Assembly: GCA_026873275.1 (NCBI GenBank)
Contig: JANTUC010000005.1
Span: forward strand, 930,001-994,000
DNA length: 64,000 nucleotides
From: Pseudopithomyces maydicus
Taxonomy: Eukaryota; Ascomycota; Dothideomycetes; Pleosporales; Didymosphaeriaceae
Direction: 5' to 3'
A program made the position numbers and the translations under genes. Below are positions 43,734-53,780 of the stretch, piece by piece (position 1 is the first letter of the stretch; every line of letters starts with the position of its first letter). Under the pieces are notes generated by a model. It was not told the DNA's origin and did no database searches. It saw nothing but the letters and a program-made list of their open reading frames with translations.

Positions 43734-45078
43734 ATGGGTTCTATACAGCAAGTCGAAACTGTTTCAACCTTTATAATCGTTGGTGGTGGGATAGCTGGAT
43801 TGGCATCTGCAAGGCACCCTTATCGCTAAGATCACAGCGCAGAGACACTGACAATATAAGGCAATTGCACTCAGAGCTCCACAACGGAAAATCATCGTTT
43901 TGGAACAATCTGCACAAAATCGCGAGGTCGGCGCAACAATATCTCTCCAACCCAATGCATCCAAGATTGTCGAGCAGGGATGGCGCTTAGGTGCTGCTTT
44001 GAAGCAAAGAGGCGCAATGCGGGATGAAGGTTTCAACATTTACTCCATTGACGGCAAACTAGAACGAAGTATACCACTGGTATCCAAGACTGAGTATGGC
44101 GCCGACCGAATGGTATACCACCGGATGGACCTCCATGCGGTACTGAGAGAGCATGCAACACGGTTAGATGGTCACGGCGAGCCAGCTGAAATTCGGACAT
44201 CATCGTGCGTTGTCGCTTGCGATCCTATATCAGGAACTTTAACCTTGAGAGATGGAAGTGTATTGAGAGCAGATGTTATTGTCGGAGCCGACGGTATTAA
44301 ATCAAGTCTTCGAAGAGAGGTACTAGGTTATGAGGTGAAAGCAAAACCGACAGGCTTCTCTGCATATCGACTTATTGTCCCTTCATCCAGTCTGGAAAAG
44401 GACAAAGAATTTCGCAAGGTGATAGACCCACGGTGCTCGTTCACATCAATGGTCATGGGATATGACAGAAGAATGATAATGGGTCCGGCACGCTGTGGGA
44501 AGATGTTCTCTGTGGTGGCTCTTGTCCCCGATGCGAAAGCGGAAGTCGATACAAACAACAGCTGGACATCTAAAGGGGATCTGAAGACACTATTGAACGA
44601 ATACAAAGATTTCCCCAGATGGGCAACAGCACCTTTTAGGATGGCTGGAGATGACATCGGCCTGTGGCAACTTCGCGATATCGAACCACTGAAAACCTGG
44701 CACCGTGGACGAATGATTCTTATCGGAGACGCGGCTCATGCGATGCTCCCAACTCAAGGGCAGGGTGCCAGCCAAGCCATTGAAGATGCCGAAGCACTTG
44801 GTGCATATTTTTCTGACCTAGGAAGAGACACATCATTTGATGAAGTGCGAGCGAGGCTTATAGCGGTTTTCGAAGCCAGGTACGAAAGAGCAACGACCGT
44901 GCAGAGGTATTCCCGGGAGGCTGTAAAACCGGCGACAGACAAGGGGGATACGAAGATAAAGATGAACCCAATTGAGTTTATGGACTACAATTGTCTATAC
45001 AATGGTGCGAAGGATTGGGTAAACAGGGGAAGTGGTGTGAATACACTAAGCACAGCCCTGGAAGCGCTAGCTACATGA
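43734..45078 (+). CDS. FAD-dependent monooxygenase, salicylate-hydroxylase-like
   Basis: Exons 43734-43808 and 43861-45078 give 430 aa. The FAD fold IIVGGGIAGLAS is at residues 14-25, directly at the splice. Later come IVLEQSAQNREVGATISLQPNA, the DG motif IVGADGIKSSLRREVLG and the FAD-ribityl GD motif LIGDAAHAMLPTQGQGASQAIEDAEALG. This is the full signature of class A flavoprotein aromatic hydroxylases, NAD(P)H-dependent enzymes that hydroxylate (often decarboxylatively) salicylate-type substrates. The length fits the family. The intron is GC-AG (TCT|GCAAGG...CTGAC...TATAAG); no GT donor gives the correct join AS-AIALRAPQRK. The gene shares a divergent promoter with the dioxygenase. A role in aromatic compound turnover is likely; the exact substrate is unknown. 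Confidence 0.88.
43809..43860 (+). other. GC-AG intron in the flavoprotein gene
   Basis: 52 nt, donor GCAAGG, branch site CTGAC, acceptor ATAAG. Removing it restores the conserved FAD-binding helix; leaving it in gives a stop after ARHPYR. Confidence 0.75.
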
Positions 45079-45648
45079 TAACTAAATATATGTACCTTTT
45101 CCGTTGTTTTCATTGTCCACTTCGTCAGACGATCCACCTCGTAGCAGCTCAAACGTAAAGTATTAACCTCAAGGTGTGCCAGGATGGAAAGCACAGGACG
45201 GACAGCACGACGAATGAATAGCGAAAACAACGGTGGGTGCATGTTGGGCAGTTGGGATAAACAGCATGTACGTACATGTACACAGATCAAGCCTGGATAC
45301 GCACATCATCCACATCATCTGGTACTTTGGTTACCTATGCTTCGATTACACTCACTGCCTACGTAAAAACTGGTGTTCTCCACTGCAATTCCCTGTTCGG
45401 CGATTTCGTGGCACTTGCCGGAGACAGAGCCGCGATCTCGGATGCCGCGCTGATGCCGCGCTAATAGCCCGCCTCCGAACCGAAACACCCAAGTCGGAGC
45501 CTAACACTGCCCACGACACTATGCACACTAGACTGCGGAGTTGATCCGACCCCATCTTTTGGTCTTGTGGGGACCCCAGACTCAAAGATACACATATACT
45601 TTATGCCCCGACTCGCTGTTATGGGTGCATTTGATCTGGAGAGACATC
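45079..45648. promoter_or_regulatory. Intergenic region upstream of the MFS transporter
   Basis: 570 bp between the flavoprotein stop and the transporter start. It has a cluster of CGG-type elements about 45415-45510 (CTCGGATG, CTCCGAACCG, GTCGGAGCC), possibly read by the cluster regulator. No gene was seen. Confidence 0.4.
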
Positions 45649-47427
45649 ATGACTACCGATAACAAGCTCAAAGCGGTCGCTGAAAATATTGAATTTGCCA
45701 ATGACAATTCAAACGGAGATGAACACACAGCAGGAGAAGTCTTGCTGGTTTCCGGTCAAGGGGTTCGCAGGATTCCAGTGCCTTCCAACAATCCAAACGA
45801 TCCCTTGAACTTCAGCCGATGGCAAAAGCTGGGCGTCACGATAACATGCTGCTGGTTTTGTAAGTCCCAAAGCTGGATATAATGGTTCACTAAGGTTGAC
45901 GATATCTAGCCGTCTTTTCTTTACTTTCCATCTCTGGAACAGGGCCATTCATGGCCACATTGTACGGCATGTATGGTGCACAGGGACACAGTGCACAGGA
46001 GATTACAGGTCTTTCCACTTACCCTACAATGGTGATGGCTTTCGGTGCACTTGGGCTTCTACCTCTAGCCTTTGTCTTTGGACGACGCCCTGTCTTCTTA
46101 TTTGCCGTCACAGTGGCCTTTATCGCAAACATTACTGCTGCAACCAGTAAAGATTTCCGATCCCATTTCGTCAGTCGTATTTTCCTTGGCCTAGCAACTG
46201 GCGCTACTGAGTCCTTACTACCTCTGATTCTCTCCGATATAACGTTTGTGCATGAACGCAGCTTCTACTTTGGTTTATACTGGAGCATCCAAAATTGTGT
46301 CAACGCGGGCGTCCTAATCGCCATATCCTATTTGGTCGCGGCCGCGTCTTGGAGATGGTACTACTGGCTTTTTGCAATAACACTAGGTGTTTCCACTCTC
46401 CTAGTCTTTTTCTGCTGCCCTGAGACAAAGTTTCGTCGGTCCCCAACATCTCTCAACGGCCAGGTTGTGTATACAGACGATTTCGGTCATACACATATTC
46501 TCACCGATCCGCAAGCTATTGCCACTTTCAGTCAATCGGATAGTTCTACAGAAATCGATACAGAGAAAAAATCGTTCATTCAGGGTCTGAAACCTTGGAG
46601 TCCAATCACACGAAGTGGTATGGAGGTTCTTATTAGAGCCTATTTGAACATCGTTAAAAGTTTCACTTCGCCCGGTGTCATCTTTTCACTGATGGCTGCA
46701 TCCATCTCGCTCGGGATAGGAATTGCAACCACCTTGGTTTATAGTACCGTGCTACAAGAAGCATACCATTGGTCGCCAGAATCTGTTGGACTGTTCAATG
46801 TGAGTATTGACTTAAAGATCTTGTGAATTGAAAATGTTGACGCCTTAACACAGGCTGGAGTCATGCCTGCCTGCTTCGCCGCTATGTTCTATTCAGGTTG
46901 GTGTGCGGATAAAATCAATGTCTGGCTGGCTCGTCACAATAATGGTGTTCACAAGCCGGAACACCATTTATTACACTTGATCATTCCTGCGGTTGCAGGG
47001 ATTGTCGGCATTGCCACAATTGCCGTCTGTGCACAGCATCCAGAGAGATATAGTGCATGGGGCATGGTCGTTGGTATGAGAAGTTATCCCTATTGACACG
47101 CACACTGGTGGCTAATCAGATCCAGGCTGGGCCATTTACCAATTTTCATTCACTTCTATTGTCATCACCACAACGACCTTTGCAGCTGAAGTCATTCCTG
47201 AAAATCCAGGTGCAGCTATGGTTGTTGTAATAGGAGGGAAGAATATAGTTTCCTTCGGTGCTGCCCAAGGAATTATTCCTATGGTGGCCAAATTCTCCTA
47301 TCTTTCGAGTTTTATGATACTATTGGGTATCTTCATTGGTATTTCCCTGTTGGGGGTTCCCGTATACTACTTGAATCCGAAATGGAGAAAGGCCGTCACA
47401 CAGACCAAAACGGTTCCCAAAGAGTAA
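45649..47427 (+). CDS. MFS transporter of the DHA1-like fungal type
   Basis: Exons 45649-45859, 45910-46799, 46854-47073 and 47126-47427 give 540 aa. The last acceptor could also be after AATCAG (47119), which keeps frame. The soluble N-terminus ends in the NDPLNFSRWQK motif that precedes the first helix in fungal DHA1-type carriers. About 12 hydrophobic helices follow, split by a long central loop (about 255-330). Motif A-like FVFGRRPVFLF, and RIFLGLATGATESLLPLILSD, match the major facilitator superfamily. Related proteins export drugs and secondary metabolites or import small organic molecules, so direction cannot be told. The gene lies between the flavoprotein and P450 genes on the same strand. 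No lesion was seen. Confidence 0.87.
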
Positions 47428-47947
47428 CAACACGAGAGCTGTAAAGTTGAAAGAGGAGATATCATTTGAACAGTCGTAAATATAAATAAGGCTTTTCCCG
47501 GGCTTCCAATGGTGCCAATAGACTACGATTAACAACACTGCAAAGGAAAATTCGCTAATCATATGTAATGAACTGCCACCGGCGAACTCGTGTTTACGTT
47601 AAACGGTTTTTGAATACATTAAGTAATTTTCGATCACATGAACACTCGGTCTATGCAGCCCATTTTAGCATATAACAGACCGCTTCAAACCGATGACTCT
47701 GCATCCTGTTTCCGAGCGTCTCTTTGGGTAGACGCACAGTCAACTGTTTCCGAATTCTGACTACTCTCTTAAAATATTTGCCCCATTGTTGCAAAAGGGA
47801 TAGATGCGTAATGGATATGCTTAAATATCGAGAGGTGTACGGTTGCGATCTCTTGTCTCCCTCAACTACCTTTGAATCTCATCTCTGATTGTTAAGCAAT
47901 TACAGCTACTCCATACGATACAGGCACCGAAGACTCTTCTCTCTACC
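47428..47947. promoter_or_regulatory. Promoter region of the P450-reductase gene
   Basis: 520 bp of AT-rich DNA. It contains GTTTCCGA twice (47708-47715 and 47746-47753), the reverse complement of the TCGGAAAC element in the dioxygenase/flavoprotein promoter. No gene was seen. Confidence 0.45.
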
Positions 47948-50235
47948 ATGACTGAACTGTCATTGGCGATGTCATCAACAAAAGAACGAAAGACTCTTAT
48001 CGCAACCAAAGAATGTCCGTTTATCAATCCGACACAACTTTTTGAAGACTTCGAGTCTTGTCGGCAAGAAGAAACACTTGTATATAGTGAATCATTAGGA
48101 GCCCACATAGTCACTAAATATTCCGACATCATCCAAGTTCTCGACCATCCTGAGCTGTTCTCGTCACTTGTAACTGTACCAAAAGTTCCGGAATTCCTGG
48201 AGGACAAATTCGAAGGCAAAGTCCCTGCACAAGGCACGTTGCTAGGATGGGATAATCCTGATCATGACCGCCTACGACGTAGCGTGTGCTCCTTCTTCAT
48301 GCCGAGACATTTATCTCGGTTTGATTCCGCCATTCGCAAGATGGCCAGCGACCTCATCGACGAGTTTGACCAAGCTGGACAAGCAGATCTCAAACATGCC
48401 TTTACACTTCCATTACCGTTAAAGATCGTGAGCATGATTGCTGGTCTGGATCCTGAAAGATGGGAATGGGTTGGCAGGAGTCTTGCACTATTTGGTGGGC
48501 ATGCTGCTATGTCTAGCGGAACATTCGACGAGAATATTCAAGGGATTATGGATATTCATGAACACGTTTCCGAGATCATTCAACAGCGCAAAATCGATCG
48601 CCGCGACGATTTAATCAGTCATATCTGGAACGAGAGAGATGCTGGCGTCGTTGAAATGACTGACTTTGAGCATCTCGGCATGATTCCTGGCGACTACTCG
48701 CGGGTCACGAGACGACGACGAACCTGTTAAGCACGGGCACAGCACATCTGCTGGAACAAGGCTTATGGGATCAGGCAACAAAGGATATCAGCAGCTGCAA
48801 AATAACCATTGAAGAGTTGCTAAGATACGAGTCGGCAATCACAGGCATGAGAAGGGTGGTTATGGAACCAACATACATTGGGGGAACACTGTTGCAACCT
48901 GGCGAAATCCTTTTTCTTGCATACAATTCAGGTAGCCGGGATCCTGGTTATTTCGCCGACCCGAACAAATTAGACGTTCACAGAAGAATGACCAGCCAGC
49001 ATCTCGGATTTGGCCGAGGCATCCACGCCTGCCTTGGGGCACCCTTAGCTCGCTTATGACTAAGTATCGAGTTAGAAATACTCCACGAAAGGCTCCCGGG
49101 TCTAAGGCTTGCAAAAGGATTCCAGAAAGAATACAACCTTGTATCCGAAGGCCGCGGAATTGACAAATTGCTTGTTGAATGGGACATAAAGCCCCAAGCA
49201 GCAAGGAAAGTGGTGACCATGGAAATGAATAAGCAGAGCCCTTATGTTCCGAAGCAAAAATTCAATGGAAGAGTCGTGGTTACGGTGTCTGATATTCAGG
49301 TCATCGCCGAAAACGTCATGCTTATCACCTTATCCCCGAAAGACACTGAAAACTTACCTACGTGGGCTCCGGGTGCACACATCAATATTCCAGTTGGTAA
49401 ATTCGGTGTCCGACAGTACTCTTTATGCTCTGACCCCAAGAATAGTCGGGAGTGGAAGGTTGCGGTGTTACTCAACACACGAGGTACAGGGGGCTCTGCA
49501 TATATTCGCCAGACGCTGGTGAAAGGCACCACCTTTCAGCTTATGGGGCCTCGTAATCATTTTACACTTAAGGACTCTGCTCGCTACATATTCATAGCTG
49601 GTGGAATTGGTATCACCCCCATACGCGCGGTGATACTAGCTGCACGAAGTCGGAACATTCCTTATAAATTATTATATCTTGGCTCTCAGCGGTCCCGGAT
49701 GGCCTTCGTCGAGGAATTAGACCATGATCACAACGTCATTATAAGGTCAAAGGACCAGCATGGAGCTTATGACCTCTTAGCGGGTATACGAGCACTAGGA
49801 GCTCTTGAGACCAGCGGGGCTAACCAACAACGTATATATGTCTGCGGTCCAACGCGCCTTATCGAGGCACTAGAGACCGCTTGTGCACATCTACCTGCAG
49901 GCGTACTGAATCTGGAACGTTTTGACAACAGTAGTCTCGTATCTTCCTTCAACGCGAAATTGAACATGTCTTTTGGGGTCGAGCTCAAACAAAGCGGTCG
50001 TTTTGTACATGTTCCAGCGCAGCGCAGTCTATTGGAGGTTCTCAATGAAGCAGGTTGTGGCATCATATCTACATGCACGAAGGGGACATGCGGAATCTGT
50101 GAAGTAGCGGTGATCGATGGCGAGTTGGAACATCGGGACACAGTATTGACCGAAGAAGAAAAACGAGAGGGGAAAAGTTTGATGGCATGCGTGAGTCGGT
50201 GTACGAGTGAAAAGCTTGTACTGGACCTGTGGTAG
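47948..50235 (+). pseudogene. Bacterial-type P450 fused to phthalate-reductase module, interrupted
   Basis: Read as one unit, it encodes a P450 domain (about 395 residues), a short linker and an FMN/NAD(P)H/[2Fe-2S] reductase. The P450 has no membrane anchor. It begins with a CPFINP motif and has LLGWDNPDHDRLRRSV, I-helix AGHETTTNLL (48703-48732), the ExxR motif in EELLRYES (from 48811) and the haem-Cys loop FGRGIHACLGAP. Architecture and motif style match self-sufficient CYP116B-type enzymes of bacteria, which hydroxylate or O-demethylate aromatics with electrons from the fused module. Two lesions interrupt it. Frame 2 coding ends at MIPG (48689-48691) and resumes in frame 1 at LLAGHETT (48694), consistent with one lost base. 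A TGA at 49057-49059 follows APLARL, while coding continues in the same frame (LSIELEILHERLPGLRL) into the reductase. No intron explains either. It is a decayed or mis-sequenced gene; the fusion itself is clear. Confidence 0.8.
49219..50235 (+). CDS. Open reductase module of the fusion (phthalate dioxygenase reductase type)
   Basis: From the first ATG after the P450 stop this frame gives 338 aa and is undamaged. The FMN/flavin-binding barrel has the RQYSLCSDP motif, and the nucleotide-binding domain has IAGGIGITPIRAVI and YVCGPTRLIEAL. The C-terminal plant-type ferredoxin domain has CTKGTCGICEVAVIDG and a later MACVSRC supplying the [2Fe-2S] cysteines. It ends LVLDLW as in phthalate dioxygenase reductases. 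The frame is open back to the TGA at 49057, so nothing separates it from the P450 other than that stop. If the P450 is dead, this part could still be expressed alone only if a separate transcript or internal start exists, for which no evidence is visible. It is listed separately because it would be predicted as its own gene. Confidence 0.6.
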   Translation: MEMNKQSPYVPKQKFNGRVVVTVSDIQVIAENVMLITLSPKDTENLPTWAPGAHINIPVGKFGVRQYSLCSDPKNSREWKVAVLLNTRGTGGSAYIRQTLVKGTTFQLMGPRNHFTLKDSARYIFIAGGIGITPIRAVILAARSRNIPYKLLYLGSQRSRMAFVEELDHDHNVIIRSKDQHGAYDLLAGIRALGALETSGANQQRIYVCGPTRLIEALETACAHLPAGVLNLERFDNSSLVSSFNAKLNMSFGVELKQSGRFVHVPAQRSLLEVLNEAGCGIISTCTKGTCGICEVAVIDGELEHRDTVLTEEEKREGKSLMACVSRCTSEKLVLDLW

Positions 50236-50315
50236 TTGGTATCTGTATACATCACTGGCGACGGATATTAAACGCTTCAGTGAAGATCTAGGCTTTAATT
50301 GAACTGCATGTTTCC

Positions 50316-51269
50316 TCAATTACAAAGAAACAAATTTACTTCCTGAACAAACTCATGAATTTCCCTGTTGAATCTTTTCGAGTCTTCCCAAAACAGCCAA
50401 TGCCCCCCTTCAAAAATAGAAAACCTCGGTCGAGGTCGACTGGCCATATCTCCCTGCACATGCGCCACAATGCGTACGGTCTCCTTGATTCCTTCCAATG
50501 GGAAACACCCTGTCCTTTTTCCTGCCATGACGAGAACAGGTGTTCTGATTTGCTCGCAAGCTTCCCGATGATCATATCGTGTATGATCGCCTAGAAGTCT
50601 GGCCAGCCATTTGGTATCGCATTGACGGCTCTGACTCATGAAGAACTCTTCATCACTAGTCTTACGCTCTTGGCTCACACTGTCTTCAGCAAGGGGCTGG
50701 TATCGATATCCCAGGCAATCGGCCACAAGACCCCTGAAAGCTGTTTCCGGGTCGTGTATCCATAATTCTTGTGCGATCAACATTGACCTCTCGTCAAAAC
50801 ACCCACGGTGTGCCTTTGACTCATCCCAGTCCTCGATGGAAGAACGATCTTGCAGTGGTGCCTGATCAACAAACACCATTCCAGCAAAATCCGTATCACT
50901 GAAAAGTTCCACGTATGTCCACAGAACAGCCGCTCCAATAGAGCAGCCAACAGGAAAAATCTTCAGATCTGGAACATCTATTTTGAGATACAAAACTAGC
51001 TCTTTAAGGTCCGCAGCAAGACGGGCAACGTGATAGCCGCCTTTAGGACGACCAGAACTGCCATGTCCACGAAGATCAATCGCTACTACCCAGTAGGAGG
51101 TGGAGAGTGCTTGATAATTGCGCTGAAAATATAGCGAGGATCCTGAAAAGCCGTGGATAAGAAGTATAAGAGTGTGGTGATTTTTTACTGCTGAGGTGGG
51201 TTTGAGGGGCTGAGAACTTTGAAATGCAAGTTTACAGCCATCGCTCGCAGTTATATAATGATATTCCAT
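50316..51269 (-). CDS. Alpha/beta hydrolase
   Basis: Single-exon gene of 317 aa from the ATG at 51269. It has the alpha/beta hydrolase fold with oxyanion segment LIHGFSGS, VVAIDLRGHGSSGRP, nucleophile elbow GCSIGAA (Ser in G-C-S-I-G) and a catalytic His in EGGHWLFWED near the C-terminus. The acid residue is not obvious; the usual position after PVLVMAG reads KRTG. Family members include ring-cleavage product hydrolases, epoxide hydrolases, lactonases and haloperoxidase-like enzymes. It is convergent with the P450-reductase unit, the stop codons 80 bp apart. Only about 30 bp upstream of the start the AT-rich block begins, so its promoter lies in RIP-affected DNA and may be impaired. The coding frame is intact. 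Confidence 0.85.
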   Translation of the reverse strand: MEYHYITASDGCKLAFQSSQPLKPTSAVKNHHTLILLIHGFSGSSLYFQRNYQALSTSYWVVAIDLRGHGSSGRPKGGYHVARLAADLKELVLYLKIDVPDLKIFPVGCSIGAAVLWTYVELFSDTDFAGMVFVDQAPLQDRSSIEDWDESKAHRGCFDERSMLIAQELWIHDPETAFRGLVADCLGYRYQPLAEDSVSQERKTSDEEFFMSQSRQCDTKWLARLLGDHTRYDHREACEQIRTPVLVMAGKRTGCFPLEGIKETVRIVAHVQGDMASRPRPRFSIFEGGHWLFWEDSKRFNREIHEFVQEVNLFLCN

Positions 51270-51582
51270 TATAGTGTTAGATATATATGGCTGCACGGGA
51301 AAGGAAATATAAAATAAGAAAGGATAGGGTGTAATAAGGTTTATTATTTAGTAACGATTGTCGCTGCTGCCAAGACAAACCCTAAGTGGGTATTTTATTA
51401 GGCGATAATGTACTCTAAAGTTAAGCGACACACCTATATAAGCAATATATCTTTACTAGAACCCGAATAAGTTTATTTATTCATAGTAACACTAGCCTAC
51501 TAAAAATATACATCGATATTTTTAAAGAAAGCGGTAGTAAAGCTAACTAATTAAGAAGATATTAAAATAGTACTAGATATAT

Positions 51583-51800
51583 ATTGTGACGGAGCCTTGC
51601 GATCCTATAGTCGCGCACGTGATGCGTCTTGGCACCTACTAAAATACCTCTTAACTACTATTCTAATTAGGATTAATATTTTACTAGCTAGATAGAACTT
51701 TTTTATATACTAATTACCCTATTAAGTCTAATATATAATATCTTATATAGTGTCACGGACTCACGGGGCCAACCTGACTCATTCTCAGCTCTAGAGAATC
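51583..51800. mobile_element. Less-mutated relic with LTR-like termini
   Basis: GC-richer islands within the AT block include TGTGACGGAGCC at 51583 and TGTCACGGACTCACGGGGCC at about 51752. Each starts with TG and shares GTSACGGA, resembling starts of fungal LTRs. This is suggestive only; no matching end or target duplication could be defined. Confidence 0.3.
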
Positions 51801-51935
51801 CCTAGCTTTAGTTAATTCTTAGCTTTAGCGGATCCTTAGTCCGAGATAATCTTTAGTAATTAAATAGTAATTAGATAATAATAATTAAATATTAGTTTTA
51901 TTAATATAGGTGTTAGGTTTCAGTCACGAATAATA
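51785..51935. repeat. Degenerate direct repeat, copy 1
   Basis: About 140 bp sharing an ordered series of words (TAATTCTTA, ATCTTTAGTAATTAAAT, TAATAATTAAAT, GGTGTTAG) with 52630-52770 in the same orientation. It could be remains of two LTRs or of a tandem element. Confidence 0.5.
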
Positions 51936-52629
51936 TAAATAAGTACTAGTAAGGAATAATAGTATAATTAAAAAAATTATAATAAAATTAGATATATTAG
52001 CTTTTTAGTTTTTATAATTAATAATAATTAATAATTATTTATTATTTTATAATAAGGCCTAACTATACTATTATATATTAAGTTATACTAAAAAGGTATT
52101 ATATTATTAATATTTTAATATTACCCCCTTTAAAGCCTATTTTTATTTTAAATTAGTTAAGAAAGTTATTATAAGAAATAGATATCTATTTAAGGAGCTT
52201 ATAAATAAAGCTTATAAACTTATAAAGTGGTAGAACTATAGCTTTTATATATATTACATAGTTAATTCTTAAAATTAGTCTTCTTATATGTTAAGTAATT
52301 CATTTTTTAATATATTTTTAATTTTTATAATTTATATTTTCTAGCTTATCTATAATTTTATAATCATAAGTTTAATATATTAAAAATAAAAATATTTATT
52401 TCTATAAAATTAATTGCTGGAAACTAAACTTATATATTTTAATTTATTTAAAAATATCCTTTTATCGCTTTTTATTCTTATATAATAAAAGTAATACTTA
52501 TTTATTACTATAAAATCTTGTTAAAAAGCTTATTATAAGACCTTATTCTAATTATATATTTAATACTTTAGATATTTAGCTTATTCATTATAACCCTCTA
52601 GTTAGATATTTTAAGATATATTATTATAG

Positions 52630-52770
52630 AATTCGCCTAAATAATTCTTAATTCTAGTGGATTTTTAGCCCTTTAGTTAATCTTTAGTAATTAAATGATA
52701 ATTAAATAATAATTAAATAATGATTAAATCGTAATTAAATAATAATTATAGGGTGTTAGTTCTACTAGCG
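52630..52770. repeat. Degenerate direct repeat, copy 2
   Basis: Same orientation and word order as 51785-51935, about 845 bp away. It includes a short internal run of TAATTAAATAA units. Confidence 0.5.
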
Positions 52771-52958
52771 CTAGCTAAATAATTAAATAGTAGTTAAGGA
52801 AGTGGGATAGCTAAGAGTTTACTAAAAAGTAATATTTAACATATCATTTAAAAATTTATAAAATGTACAACCTTAGATAATAGAGAATATAATTTATTTT
52901 TATTAATAATAAGAGAGTTACGGCAACTTATAGTAAAATATTATAAATTTAATAATTA

Positions 52959-53528
52959 TAAGGTCCTAGTCTAATTTAGGCTATTTTAGGCCCCCTTTAG
53001 GCTACTAAGTACCCCCTTTAGGCTATTAAATACCTACTTCAGGCTATCTTATAGGTGTTTATACTTATAGGCCCTTTTAATATTATATAAAAACTTCTTT
53101 TTTAGGTATTTTTTTTAGCTAGTTTAGTATATTCTTATTTAACTTAAAATATATTATTTAATTTTACTTAAGAGGTTTACCTTATATAATTATACTATAA
53201 TTTTATATTATATTAAATTTACTTTCTACTTAGCCTAAAAAGGCAACTTTAAAATTTATTTTATTTTAAAAACTTAAGTAAAGCGTTAATTTTATTTAAG
53301 TCTTATAAAAAAAACTTTTAATTAAATTTTAAATAAATTTTAGGGGCAGTGCGACTGCTTAAAAATTAAATATTTTTATAAAAGATTTTATTTAGACTTA
53401 AAATAAGTTTCAAAAAATAATATTATTACTTAGAGATATAGAAGCCCTATTTTAATATAAAATATATAATTTAGGCCCTAAAATAATTAAATTACTTAAG
53501 AAAAAATCTTTTTAGATTCTATTAAAGT
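52959..53528 (+). repeat. ~570-bp repeat, left inverted copy (LTR or long TIR)
   Basis: Begins TATAAGGTCCTAG and contains two TTTAGGCTAnTAA-type units, a TATA-box-like TATATAAAAACTTC and an inner end TAGATTCTATTAAAG. Its reverse complement matches 63082-63655 over the whole length despite RIP differences. The outer ends face away from each other, so the pair is either the long terminal inverted repeats of one ~10.7-kb DNA transposon or two LTRs in opposite orientation. Confidence 0.65.
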
Positions 53529-53529
53529 A

Positions 53530-53780
53530 TAAAACTATAGTATAATCGTATAGGGCAAACCTCTTGAGTAAGACTAAATAGTATATTCTAGGCTAAATAA
53601 AAATATACCAAATTAGTTAAAAGAAAAGATACTTAAAAAAAGAGTTTTTATATAATATTAAAAGGGCCTATAGGTATAAACGCTTATAAAATAATCTAAA
53701 ATAGATACTTAATAGCCTAAAAAGGATATTTAGTAGCCTAAAGGGGGCTTAAAATAATTTAAACTAAGTAAAGGCCTTAT
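53530..53780 (-). repeat. Partial inverted copy adjacent to the left repeat
   Basis: Reverse complement of the first ~250 bp of the left copy (ends CCTAAAGGGGGC...GGCCTTATA). Together with 52959-53210 it makes a large imperfect palindrome with a ~320-bp centre. Confidence 0.6.

Noticed and set aside
48692..49059. Introns to explain the frame change and stop in the P450
   Set aside because: Homologous coding runs to within two or three bases of the frame change on both sides, and the TGA has the same open frame on both sides. No GT or GC donor with an AG acceptor at usable length removes either without deleting core P450 sequence.
1..51300. tRNA or rRNA genes
   Set aside because: A by-eye check for tRNA internal promoter boxes and cloverleaf arms found no convincing candidate. 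A covariance-model scan was not possible here.
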